From NCBI GenBank assembly GCA_902773065.1, contig CACYDD010000198.1, positions 1-8,559 of the forward strand: a stretch of 8,559 bases of DNA. The letters are read 5' to 3'. The translations under genes were made by a program, and so were the position numbers. Of this stretch, positions 1-6,777 are shown piece by piece. Origin of the DNA: an uncultured Ruminococcus sp. Its GTDB lineage: Bacteria; Bacillota; Clostridia; Oscillospirales; Acutalibacteraceae. Each line of letters begins with the position of its first letter. The stretch's first letter is position 1. The notes beneath the pieces were generated by a model. It was not told where the DNA came from, searched no databases, and worked only from the letters and a program-made list of their open reading frames with translations.

Positions 1-48
1 GTTGGAATTGCAGGTAAAGATTTTGATATCCTTGCCGTGAAAATTCAT
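1..48 (-). CDS. prs: Ribose-phosphate pyrophosphokinase (PRPP synthetase), N-terminal fragment
   Basis: Only the first 16 codons are inside the window; the gene continues past the left edge. The minus strand reads MNFHGKDIKIFTCNSN from an ATG at 48-46. This resembles the start of bacterial PRPP synthetases, where a short lead is followed by a (L/I)KIF..NSN beta strand that begins the first phosphoribosyltransferase-like domain. The enzyme makes 5-phosphoribosyl-1-pyrophosphate from ribose 5-phosphate and ATP for nucleotide, histidine and tryptophan synthesis. A GGGGGA ribosome binding site lies 8 bases before the ATG, and an in-frame stop lies just upstream, so the start is well fixed. Its position behind a GlmU-type gene matches the glmU(gcaD)-prs order known in Bacillus and relatives, which strengthens the call. 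Catalytic residues lie outside the window and cannot be checked. Confidence 0.85.
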   Translation of the reverse strand, partial: MNFHGKDIKIFTCNSN

Positions 49-85
49 TGAACTTTTCCCCCATTATTATTTTGTTTACGTTAAT

Positions 86-103
86 AAGGTTCTTAAAAAC
101 CTT
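86..103 (-). other. Small hairpin in the presumed prs 5' leader
   Basis: AAGGTT at 86-91 and AACCTT at 98-103 form a perfect 6-bp stem around a 6-base loop. It lies just downstream of the predicted prs -10 box, so it would sit at the very 5' end of the prs transcript. It has no U-tract and is probably not a terminator. It could stabilise the mRNA 5' end, or be chance in AT-rich DNA. Confidence 0.3.
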
Positions 104-112
104 TTACACTCA

Positions 113-146
113 ATTATATTTTAATACCTATTCGACAAAAAATCAA
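113..146 (-). promoter_or_regulatory. Predicted sigma-A-type promoter of prs
   Basis: On the minus strand TTGATT (146-141) is separated by exactly 17 bases from TAAAAT (123-118), a good vegetative promoter match. An overlapping TATAAT (118-113) could serve as an alternative -10 but would need a poorer -35. Transcription would start near 110-112 and give a leader of about 60 bases before the prs ATG at 48. The surrounding 199-base gap is strongly AT-rich and holds no open reading frame that I credit. This suggests that prs is transcribed at least partly independently of the upstream glmU-type gene. Confidence 0.5.
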
Positions 147-237
147 GTTTTTATCGAAGAATCAGAGCTTTAAAAATAATTTTGGCTTATTCATGTAAAA
201 CTTCAGAAAAATCAGAGAAATATAATTTATTATGCAC

Positions 238-264
238 AAAACCGATTTTACAGGATCTGGTTTT
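238..264 (-). terminator. Weak possible terminator overlapping the end of the glmU-type gene
   Basis: On the minus strand AAAACC (264-259) pairs with GGTTTT (243-238). An inner GAT/ATC pairing is offset by one bulged A, with an 8-base loop. The stem ends in TTTT and is preceded by AAAA, so it would work in either direction, and it spans the stop codon at 250-248. The stem has few GC pairs, so termination would be weak at best. Confidence 0.25.
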
Positions 265-1297
265 TCAATGTCACATTGCTGATATTGTGATTGTCGCTGA
301 TCTCACAGCTTTCGATGAGTGCAGCCGGACCGATCTCACAGAACGAGCCGATACTGGTTTTTCCCCTGATAACGGTTGAGGGCAGTATGGTTGTGTTGGC
401 AGAAATGGTAACATCCCTGCCGATGATCACACCGTCTGCACACGGAATATTCACACCGTTTTTCATATGCTTTTTCAGAATTCTCGTTCGTGCGATCTCA
501 TTCAGCTGTGCAAGCTGTATACAGTCATTTGCACCGAGAACCGAATCCGCATTTTTTGCCTTATAGGACATGACTGCATTACCGCTGTTTTTGATAATCT
601 CGATCGTATCGGTCAGATAATATTCACCTGTTTTTTCGCTTTTTTCAAGTTTACTGAGTGCATCAAGAAGAATATCTGTTTCAAACCAGTAAGCACCTGA
701 ATTGACCTCCTTGATCTTGCGTATTTCATCAGTCGCTTCCTTTTCCTCTACGATTGCTTTCAGTGTTCTCAGGTGGAAGAAATGCTCCTCGTCCGTTTCA
801 TGCACAATTCGTCCGTAGCCTGCCGGGTTTTCCACTTCTGCAGAAATCACTGTACAGCCACGTTTTTCAGATGGTTTTCTCGGAGCTTCCCAGTCAAAAA
901 CCTCCGGTTCAATTTCGCCTGTCTGGTTCTGCACAACAAAGGCGTTTCTGATCGTTTCCACGCCAATAAACGGTGCATCACCGTTGAGGATCAGCACATC
1001 ACTGCCCCTGTGCTTTTCCAGAAAAGGAATCGCCATCATCACCGCATGACCTGTACCGAGCCGTTCGGGCTGGTACACTGTTTCCACCTCAAACGGAAGT
1101 GCTGACAGATACTCCTCCACATATTCACGCTTGCTTCCTGTCACAACGCATATATCCTTAATTCCTGCCGATCTTACGGCATCGATCACCCATTTGATCA
1201 TCGGCTGGAAAACAACCTCACTGAGTACCTTAGGACGGTTCGACTTCATTCTCTTGCCCTCGCCGCCTGCAAGTATTATCGCACTTGAATTTTTCAT
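248..1297 (-). CDS. glmU: GlmU-type UTP:sugar-1-phosphate nucleotidyltransferase with a truncated beta-helix (no acetyltransferase half)
   Basis: This 349-residue protein has the full uridylyltransferase domain of GlmU: the nucleotide-binding signature LAGGEGKRM with PKVL (9-25), QPERLGTGHA (76-85), the metal-binding GDAPFI region (106-111), NPAGYGRIV (157-165), EATDE with EVNSG (187-201) and GEYYLTD (224-230). It should transfer UMP from UTP to N-acetylglucosamine-1-phosphate. From about residue 288 hexapeptide repeats begin (VIIGRD, VTISAN and so on), but the protein stops after about nine hexads, roughly three helix coils. GlmU proteins are normally about 455 residues and carry the acetyl-CoA-binding and catalytic residues of the second activity in the part missing here. 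An insertion of about 20 residues lies near 125-147. The ATG at 1297 has an AGGGAGA ribosome binding site at good distance. It lies 27 bases behind the small membrane protein gene and upstream of prs. The family call is firm; whether the symbol glmU is fair for a one-domain form is open. Confidence 0.85.
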   Translation of the reverse strand: MKNSSAIILAGGEGKRMKSNRPKVLSEVVFQPMIKWVIDAVRSAGIKDICVVTGSKREYVEEYLSALPFEVETVYQPERLGTGHAVMMAIPFLEKHRGSDVLILNGDAPFIGVETIRNAFVVQNQTGEIEPEVFDWEAPRKPSEKRGCTVISAEVENPAGYGRIVHETDEEHFFHLRTLKAIVEEKEATDEIRKIKEVNSGAYWFETDILLDALSKLEKSEKTGEYYLTDTIEIIKNSGNAVMSYKAKNADSVLGANDCIQLAQLNEIARTRILKKHMKNGVNIPCADGVIIGRDVTISANTTILPSTVIRGKTSIGSFCEIGPAALIESCEISDNHNISNVTLKNQIL

Positions 1298-1324
1298 AAA
1301 TGCATCTCCCTCACTTAAAACATA

Positions 1325-1738
1325 TCATTTTTTAACATTTTTCAGAAGTGCCTTAACGGAATAGCCGATTCCGGAAAATGCTGTTGTGAGCGGCAAGCCG
1401 CAAAATGCCCTCCACCACGCATCAAAGTCCGTTCCTCTGTGCAGGATAAAATAGTACAGAATAAGCGGAAGAATAAACTGGCACTGACCGATACAGGCAC
1501 CATAAAATAATGCCGCAGGCTGTCGTTTTGTACCGATTCCTAATATTGCACCTGCTATGGCAAAAACAGTCGGAACAGCAATATAATCCGGCAACGGAAT
1601 CGTCACAGGCGTATGAAAAAGCATCGCAGGCGTTACCGCACCGATCCCTATCACATCAAGAATTACACAGAGAAGTCCTCCCACCATAAAGAAAATCAGA
1701 CAATTTCTTTGATTCGCTCTGATACCGCTTATTCTCAT
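1325..1738 (-). CDS. Small multi-pass membrane protein of unknown function
   Basis: I do not recognise this 137-residue protein. It starts with a short basic segment (MRISGIRANQR). Hydrophobic stretches follow at about 13-35, 52-69, 76-99 and a weaker one at 112-132, and it ends in a lysine-rich tail (LLKNVKK), so three or four membrane helices are likely. A cytoplasmic N-terminus is plausible from the charges. Loops carry HTPVTIPLPDY and HRGTDFDAWWR, which could be useful family markers. It begins 12 bases after the glnS stop, in the same reading frame, with further in-frame stops between (TAA TGG TGA TGA TGT ATG). The only ribosome binding signal is GGTGA, 6 bases before the ATG. The spacing indicates co-transcription, and probably translational coupling, with glnS. 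The glmU-type gene follows after 27 bases. The open frame, the coupling and the clear membrane pattern argue that it is a real gene, but nothing here shows its role. Confidence 0.75.
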   Translation of the reverse strand: MRISGIRANQRNCLIFFMVGGLLCVILDVIGIGAVTPAMLFHTPVTIPLPDYIAVPTVFAIAGAILGIGTKRQPAALFYGACIGQCQFILPLILYYFILHRGTDFDAWWRAFCGLPLTTAFSGIGYSVKALLKNVKK

Positions 1739-1750
1739 ACATCATCACCA

Positions 1751-3433
1751 TTACTTCTTTTTAAAACCGTCTTTCAGCGAAACACTGCGGTTAAAAACAA
1801 GCTTTTCAGCTGTGCTGTCATTGTCAAGGCAGAAATAGCCAAGTCTCATGAACTGATAATTCATCGGACGCTCTGCCCCCTCAACGGATTTTTCAATCTT
1901 GCAGTTTTTCAGAATGGTAAGGCTTGTCGGGTTGATATAGTCAAGGAAATTCTTGTCACCTACATCAGGCTCCGGATCGGTAAAAAGGTTTTCATACAGT
2001 CTTACTTCGGCGTCCAGATAGTTTGCTGCATCTACCCAATGCACCGTACCTCTTACCTTCCTGCCATCGGGGGTATCTCCCCCCCTTGTTTCGGGATCAT
2101 ATTCGGCATACACTTCAATAACTTTTCCGTTTTCATTTTTTTTACAGCCTGTGCATTTTACAATGTAAGCGGATTTCAGGCGGACTTCATTTCCGGGATA
2201 GAAGCGGTTATACCCCTTGACTTTTTCTTCCAGAAAATCCTCGGCCTCAATAAATACTTCCCTGCTGAACGTAATGGTTCTTTTGCCGTCTGCTTCTCTG
2301 TTAGGATTATTTTCCACCTCAAAGGTCTCTGTTTTATCCTCGGGGTAGTTGGTGATCACCAACTTTACGGGATTGATCACACACATAACACGCTTGGCAT
2401 TTTCGTTGAGGTCATCTCTCAGGCAGTGTTCCAGAAAACTGTATTCCACAACACTGTTGGTTTTGGATACACCGATTTTTTCACAGAAATTACGGATTGA
2501 AGCAGTTGTATAACCTCTTCTTCTCAGACCGCAGAGTGTCGGCATTCTGGGGTCGTCCCAGCCATTGACATAACCGTCATCCACAAGCTGACGGAGTTTT
2601 CTTTTGCTCATAACGGTATTGTTGATACCAAGTCTTGCAAACTCGATCTGCCGCGGCTTGCACGGAGATGAAATATTATCGATCACCCAGTCATAAAGCG
2701 GTCTGTGTGCTTCAAATTCCAGTGTGCAAAGCGAATGGGTGATACCCTCAATCGCATCCTCGATCGGGTGTGCAAAATCGTACATAGGATAGATACACCA
2801 TTTATCCCCTGTTCTGTGGTGGCTGATCTTATTGATTCGGTAAATAACCGGATCACGCATATTAAAGTTGCCGCTGGCAAGGTCAATTTTTGCACGGAGT
2901 GTCATTTTACCCTCTTCAAATTCGCCGTTTTTCATTCTTTCAAACAGGTCAAGGCTTTCTTCAACCGGTCTGTCACGGAACGGACTTTTTGCAGGAGTTG
3001 TCAGGTCGCCCCTGTTCTCCCTCATTTGTTCGGGCGTCAGCTCACAGACATAGGCAAGACCTTTCTTGATCAGCTCGACAGCATATTCATACATTTGTTC
3101 GAAATATTCCGATGCAAAATAAAATCTGTCCTCCCAGTCAAATCCAAGCCACTTGATATCCTCTTTGATCGCGTCAATATATTCTACATCTTCTTTAGTA
3201 GGGTTGGTATCATCCATACGCAGATTACATTTTCCGCCGAATTTTTCCGCCATACCAAAATCAACACAAATTGCCTTTGCATGACCGATATGAAGATAAC
3301 CATTTGGTTCAGGCGGAAAACGTGTATGTACTTCCTTACCTTCATACATACCGCCCTCTGCGATATCCTCTGTGATAAAGTTTTCAATAAAGTTACTTGC
3401 AGCACTTTCTGCTGCTTTGATTTCTTCTGCCAT
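1751..3433 (-). CDS. glnS: Glutaminyl-tRNA synthetase
   Basis: This enzyme charges tRNA-Gln with glutamine using ATP in the cytoplasm. The 560-residue length is normal for the family. The class I catalytic core shows RFPPEPNGYLHIGHAKAI with the HIGH motif at 48-51, RMDDTNP (72-78), SLCTLEFEAHRPLYDW (234-249), the KMSKS-equivalent VMSKRKL (274-280) and GWDDPRMPTLCGLRRRGY (291-308). All of these are typical of GlnRS rather than GluRS. The anticodon-binding beta-barrels occupy about 340-555, including GGDTPDGRKVRGTVHWVDA. The C-terminus ends in GFKKK. The ATG at 3433 has an AGGGAGAG ribosome binding site. Many Firmicutes lack GlnRS and make Gln-tRNA by amidation with GatCAB, so its presence suggests an ancestral transfer known in some clostridia; this is inference. 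The gene lies 62 bases after the DUF3592-like gene and in one gene run with gltX. Confidence 0.97.
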   Translation of the reverse strand: MAEEIKAAESAASNFIENFITEDIAEGGMYEGKEVHTRFPPEPNGYLHIGHAKAICVDFGMAEKFGGKCNLRMDDTNPTKEDVEYIDAIKEDIKWLGFDWEDRFYFASEYFEQMYEYAVELIKKGLAYVCELTPEQMRENRGDLTTPAKSPFRDRPVEESLDLFERMKNGEFEEGKMTLRAKIDLASGNFNMRDPVIYRINKISHHRTGDKWCIYPMYDFAHPIEDAIEGITHSLCTLEFEAHRPLYDWVIDNISSPCKPRQIEFARLGINNTVMSKRKLRQLVDDGYVNGWDDPRMPTLCGLRRRGYTTASIRNFCEKIGVSKTNSVVEYSFLEHCLRDDLNENAKRVMCVINPVKLVITNYPEDKTETFEVENNPNREADGKRTITFSREVFIEAEDFLEEKVKGYNRFYPGNEVRLKSAYIVKCTGCKKNENGKVIEVYAEYDPETRGGDTPDGRKVRGTVHWVDAANYLDAEVRLYENLFTDPEPDVGDKNFLDYINPTSLTILKNCKIEKSVEGAERPMNYQFMRLGYFCLDNDSTAEKLVFNRSVSLKDGFKKK

Positions 3434-3495
3434 AGGTTTCTCTCCCTTTCATAAAATCCTTTTGATATAATGTCAAGGTCAGGTTCAATAATTCC

Positions 3496-4527
3496 TCAGA
3501 TTTTTTTGAACTTTTTCCTGCCGTTTGTTTCCACAATCAACATCCTGCCATTTTTGAAATCAAGCCACTTGACAATGCCTGCAATCAATATCACAATTCC
3601 GATAACAGAAAAGATAATTCCTTGCACACCTCTTGAAAAAACAGCACTTTCCGCAAGCATAGAGCGGCCTGGGTCATCAGGGTCAACATAGACGGTTACC
3701 TGACGACCGGTCGTAACCATCTGTACAAGTCCGAGTTCGTTAGCCTGTGAAAAAGTAAGGCTGTCACTTCCTTGGTATTCCTTATCATTGTATTGATAAG
3801 TATAACGAACATGGTACTGTGTTCTGTTTCTGCCCGGTCTTAAAGTATAATCCACTGTTCCTGTGACCTTATCAGCCGAGGCGATAAACGCTTTGCTCTG
3901 GCTGTTTAAAACAATTCCTGATATCAGACTTAATACCGTAAGCAAAACAAAAAAAGCACCAATCACAATAGGGGGAAGAAAAATACGGCGACCGTCCTTT
4001 ACTCCTGCTACCTTTTTGTGGGGGTAGTAATCCGCAGCGGAAAAATGAGTGGCAGATGTACGTTTGGTTTCAGCGGATTCACCCTGTTCATAGGAGCTGT
4101 AATAACTGAAACTGTCTTCCTGATTTTCCTGATCATACACATCATCTTCGCCAATAAACTCATATTGAGAATATCCGCCGTTCGAATATCCTCCGCCCTT
4201 GCTCCGGTTATAGCGGATCTGATCTGCTTTTGCAATCCATTCCGCTTTTTGATAATCTGTCGGTTCTGTTGAAATCTCATCAAGAAAGTTTTTGTTTATA
4301 TGCCTTCTTTTTTGATTACGTAAGATGTTGCCAAAGAGGGAGATCGCATCAGTTTTTCGGTTACTGAAAGAACGGTATGGTCCTTTGGCAGCGTTGTACT
4401 GCCCCATGATCATATTAACCTTTGCTTCATATTCCGCTCTTTTTCTCATTTCTTCATCAGCATCGCGGATTGTATCGGAACTGTTGTCCGTATCATCCAA
4501 TCCGTGATAGAAACCGTCATCAGCCAT
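3496..4527 (-). CDS. Membrane protein with a DUF3592-like extracytoplasmic domain and a long acidic N-terminal region
   Basis: Numbered from the ATG at 4527, the protein has 343 residues. Residues 1-175 are hydrophilic and probably cytoplasmic, first acidic (MADDGFYHGLDDTD), then charged with a basic patch (RNQKRRHINK, 70-79). A low-complexity Gly/Tyr/Ser/acidic stretch at about 110-170 (GGGYSNGGYSQYEF, SFSYYSSYEQ) looks disordered. A membrane helix follows at about 183-207, a beta-rich loop at 212-290, and a second helix at about 301-320, with a basic tail (NGRKKFKKI). Positive residues flank both helices on the N- and C-terminal sides, placing the ends inside and the loop outside. The loop, with TGTVDYT, YHVRYTYQYNDKEYQGS and TGRQVTVYVDPDDPGRSML, matches the DUF3592 pattern of a V-x-Y-x-Y strand pair followed by VYVDPxxP. 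The biochemical function of that family is unknown to me. The gene sits between the 186-residue unknown protein gene and glnS. Confidence 0.8.
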   Translation of the reverse strand: MADDGFYHGLDDTDNSSDTIRDADEEMRKRAEYEAKVNMIMGQYNAAKGPYRSFSNRKTDAISLFGNILRNQKRRHINKNFLDEISTEPTDYQKAEWIAKADQIRYNRSKGGGYSNGGYSQYEFIGEDDVYDQENQEDSFSYYSSYEQGESAETKRTSATHFSAADYYPHKKVAGVKDGRRIFLPPIVIGAFFVLLTVLSLISGIVLNSQSKAFIASADKVTGTVDYTLRPGRNRTQYHVRYTYQYNDKEYQGSDSLTFSQANELGLVQMVTTGRQVTVYVDPDDPGRSMLAESAVFSRGVQGIIFSVIGIVILIAGIVKWLDFKNGRMLIVETNGRKKFKKI

Positions 4528-4533
4528 TGTCAA

Positions 4534-4540
4534 TTCCTTC
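4534..4540 (-). promoter_or_regulatory. Ribosome binding site that fixes the start of the DUF3592-like gene
   Basis: GAAGGAA on the minus strand ends 6 bases before the ATG at 4527-4525, the normal distance. An in-frame TTG at 4533-4531 would touch this site directly and cannot be served by it. The ATG is therefore chosen and the protein is two residues shorter than the longest reading. Confidence 0.7.
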
Positions 4541-4623
4541 TTCCGCTGTCAAATTCATGTTCAAGTTCTTATTAATTTCAACTTTATTGCTGCGTTTTAA
4601 GTATAACAGCAATCAAATTCTAA

Positions 4624-5184
4624 TCATTTTGCAATAGCTGCTATTTCTTCTTCGGTAAGTTCCCTGTTTTCAAACAGCTTTGCTATCACTGCCGAATCAA
4701 AATCCTGTTCATAATATTTCGCTACCCATTCACCAAATGATTCCGCAGACTGAGGGATATACCCGAGAAGATTTGACTTTCCTCCGTCATTATCGGGTTC
4801 TTCGTTCTGATACCACTTACTGTCGGAATTCAGATACCACATACAGAATGTTGTTTCGTTGCGTTCGTCCTTGGTCATCAGATGAAATAATGATTCCGGC
4901 ATACCTTTGAACATCGTTTCAAAAAATGAATCATTCCATTCCTCTGCCGCAAACTGATTTGATCCGTTTTCATGGTCAAAGCCTTTGACAAGAACTCCTG
5001 TTTCGGTAAACAACACCGTCAGATGATCTCCGCTGCCGTTATCAAGAATATACCACCGACAGTCATGATCCATACCGCTTGTCGCAAAACGCAGATACTC
5101 CATTTCAGGCGGTGTCATCAGTTCATCCAGTCTGACCAATGCTTTCAGTCTGCGTTCCAAAATATTGGTATCCATATCTTTCAC
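4624..5184 (-). CDS. Conserved-looking soluble acidic protein of unknown function
   Basis: This 186-residue protein has no signal peptide or membrane segment and is acidic overall. It begins with a charged helix-like region (ILERRLKALVRLDELM). A central core reads WYILDNGSGDHLTVLF (44-59), ETGVLVKGFDHENG (61-74) and TTFCMWYLNSDSKWY (111-125), followed by LLGYI (139-143). It ends in a helical acidic tail (ELTEEEIAAIAK). The D-N-G-S-G-D-H, G-F-D-H-E and F-C-M-W blocks look like motifs of a family of bacterial hypothetical proteins that I recall only vaguely and cannot name. A GTG start at 5184 is preferred because AGGTGA lies 7 bases upstream; the in-frame ATG at 5175 would sit about 15 bases away. 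The gene lies 63 bases after gltX and 96 bases before the DUF3592-like gene. The coupling suggests shared expression, but no function can be read from it. Confidence 0.75.
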   Translation of the reverse strand: MKDMDTNILERRLKALVRLDELMTPPEMEYLRFATSGMDHDCRWYILDNGSGDHLTVLFTETGVLVKGFDHENGSNQFAAEEWNDSFFETMFKGMPESLFHLMTKDERNETTFCMWYLNSDSKWYQNEEPDNDGGKSNLLGYIPQSAESFGEWVAKYYEQDFDSAVIAKLFENRELTEEEIAAIAK

Positions 5185-5213
5185 GCAATACTCACCTCAA
5201 AAACACATCGTTA

Positions 5214-5241
5214 ACTCCACATTCCAGTTTTCACACTCCAC
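5214..5241. repeat. Degenerate heptamer array between gltX and the next gene
   Basis: Read on the plus strand in steps of seven, the sequence is ACTCCAC, ATTCCAG, TTTTCAC, ACTCCAC. The first and last units are identical and 21 bases apart, and the identity extends to ACTCCACA. It fills nearly half of the 63-base gap. An inverted TGTGGAGT lies at 5271-5278 inside the 3' end of gltX and could pair with either copy. On its own it is weak; it gains weight from similar 7-base arrays in two other gaps of this window. Confidence 0.45.
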
Positions 5242-5247
5242 ACACTA

Positions 5248-6708
5248 TCAAGAAAGTTTTTCCAGTCCTTTGTGGAGTCGGGCAAGGGACTCTTCTCTGC
5301 CGAGAATATCGAGGATTTCAACCGCACCGCCGGGAGTTACTGTCATGCCCGAAGCCGCAATACGAACCGGCCACATTGCCGTACCGTTTTTGACTTCCAG
5401 TTTTTGTGCAAGACCAATCAGGCAGTCGTGAATGGAGTCATGATTCCATTCCGGCAAAGCTTCCAGTGCTTCAATACCTGCCTTTAAAAGACCGGGTGCA
5501 TTTTCGAGGTTTGTTTTACTCTTTTTGTTGACAAACAATTCCTTGTCATAATCGGGCAGCTCCGCAAAGAAGGAAATCTTTTCGGGAATCTGTGTCAGTC
5601 TTGTGGTTCTCTGCTGTAAAATAGAAGCAAGCTTGATTCTGTCTAACTCCTTGTCTCCGAGAGCCTGCTTGAAGAAAGGCTCAGCCGCTGCCGCAAACTG
5701 TTCAGTCGTCATAGCTTTGATGTATTCGCCGTTGAACCATTCCAGTTTATCATAATCAAATACAGCAGGTGATTTGCTGATTCCGTCAACAGAAAAGTTT
5801 TCAACCAGTTCTTCGAGCGTAAACATTTCCCTGTTATCCTTCGGTGCCCAGCCAAGAAGTGCAATATAGTTTATGATTGCTTCGGGAAGGAAACCTGCCT
5901 TGACAAGATCCTCAAAGCTTGTTGCACCGTGACGCTTGGAAAGCTTTGAAATTGAGCCGTCATCATTTTTGCCCATGATCAGGGGCAAATGAATGTAAGT
6001 CGGCAATTCCCAGCCAAACGCTTCATACAGAAGATTGTATTTCGGTGTGGAAGAAAGATACTCACTACCCCTGATAACGTATGTGATATCCATTGTATGA
6101 TCGTCGATAACATTAGCAAAATTGTATGTTGGGTAGCCGTCTGCTTTGATGAGGATCTGATCCTGTAACTCTTCATTCTCAACAGAAATTGTACCGAATA
6201 CCGCATCCTCAAAGGTGGTTGTTCCCTCCAGCGGCATTTTCTGACGAATAACATAAGGTGTACCCTTGTCAAGCAATTCCTGAATTTCCTCCTCGGACAA
6301 ATTACGGCAGTGACGGTCGTATCCTGCACCCGGATCATCGGAATTAGCACGCAGTCCGTCAAGTCTTTCCTTTGTGCAGAAACAGCGGTACGCATGACCG
6401 TTTTTCAGAAGTTCTTCTGCATAGGGAATGTACATATCTTTTCTTTCACTCTGCACATAAGGACCATACTCTCCGCCCACATCGGGACCTTCGTCATGTT
6501 TCAGTCCTGCGGCATTGAGTGTATTATAGATGATATCTACCGCACCCTCTACTTTTCTGTCCTGATCGGTATCTTCAATTCTCAGCACAAAATCACCGCC
6601 CAGTGATTTTGCAATCAGATACTCATACAGTGCCGTTCTCAGGTTGCCGACGTGCATAAAGCCTGTCGGACTCGGTGCAAATCTTGTTCTTACCTTTTTT
6701 TCAGCCAT
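5248..6708 (-). CDS. gltX: Glutamyl-tRNA synthetase
   Basis: This class I enzyme attaches glutamate to tRNA-Glu and, if non-discriminating, also to tRNA-Gln. From the ATG at 6708 it has 486 residues, normal for bacterial GluRS. Landmarks are RFAPSPTGFMHVGNLRTAL with the HIGH-equivalent HVGN at 19-22, LRIEDTD (42-48), a probable zinc site with CFC (C109, C111) and YDRHC (Y130, C134), the family strand ITYVIRGSEYLSSTPKY (208-224) and the KMSKS-equivalent KLSKR at 255-259. The helical anticodon-binding region spans about 320-486 and ends with WPVRIAASGMTVTPGGAVEILDILG. The ATG is chosen because AAAGGAGAG lies just upstream; a GTG at 6741 would add 11 residues, but that stretch contains the ribosome binding site. 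Since glnS is present downstream, a strictly tRNA-Glu-specific enzyme is possible but not provable here. It follows serA after a hairpin. Confidence 0.97.
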   Translation of the reverse strand: MAEKKVRTRFAPSPTGFMHVGNLRTALYEYLIAKSLGGDFVLRIEDTDQDRKVEGAVDIIYNTLNAAGLKHDEGPDVGGEYGPYVQSERKDMYIPYAEELLKNGHAYRCFCTKERLDGLRANSDDPGAGYDRHCRNLSEEEIQELLDKGTPYVIRQKMPLEGTTTFEDAVFGTISVENEELQDQILIKADGYPTYNFANVIDDHTMDITYVIRGSEYLSSTPKYNLLYEAFGWELPTYIHLPLIMGKNDDGSISKLSKRHGATSFEDLVKAGFLPEAIINYIALLGWAPKDNREMFTLEELVENFSVDGISKSPAVFDYDKLEWFNGEYIKAMTTEQFAAAAEPFFKQALGDKELDRIKLASILQQRTTRLTQIPEKISFFAELPDYDKELFVNKKSKTNLENAPGLLKAGIEALEALPEWNHDSIHDCLIGLAQKLEVKNGTAMWPVRIAASGMTVTPGGAVEILDILGREESLARLHKGLEKLS

Positions 6709-6746
6709 ATTTTTCTCTCCTTTACTGTTGGGCTGCCGCACACATC

Positions 6747-6774
6747 ATTATTAATTATTAATTGTTAATTAATA
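6747..6774. repeat. AT-only heptamer array upstream of gltX
   Basis: In steps of seven on the plus strand the sequence reads ATTATTA, ATTATTA, ATTGTTA, ATTAATA. Four units with one or two differences fill the space between the serA hairpin and the gltX leader. Its base composition makes it also a possible UP-like or melting element, but I see no convincing -35/-10 pair in it. Confidence 0.5.
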
Positions 6775-6777
6775 AGT

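Noticed and set aside
1613..2500. Long plus-strand open frame of 295 codons opposite glnS.
   Set aside because: It lies mainly antisense to a certain glnS, has no ribosome binding site that I credit, and its translation shows no recognisable family; a shadow frame.
2705..3454. Plus-strand open frame of 249 codons opposite the 5' half of glnS.
   Set aside because: Entirely explained as the complement of the conserved glnS catalytic core; composition rich in Phe and Cys is typical of shadow frames.
3448..3476. TTGACA (3476-3471) with a 17-base spacer and TATGAA (3453-3448) in front of glnS, looking like a promoter.
   Set aside because: The transcript would start near 3441, inside the ribosome binding site AGGGAGAG, leaving no usable translation signal. 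The -10 box is also poor.
4600..4612. Extended -10 TGTTATACT on the minus strand in front of the DUF3592-like gene.
   Set aside because: There is no -35 match at any sensible distance. It may have weak activity but is not supported enough to list.
4587..4612. TTGCTG/CAGCAA inverted repeat in the gap behind the 186-residue gene.
   Set aside because: Only 6 bp with a 14-base loop and no U-run; likely chance.
6709..6741. Longer GTG-started form of gltX with 11 extra residues.
   Set aside because: The added stretch contains the AAAGGAGAG ribosome binding site of the ATG at 6708, and the family starts close to the RFAPSPTG block.
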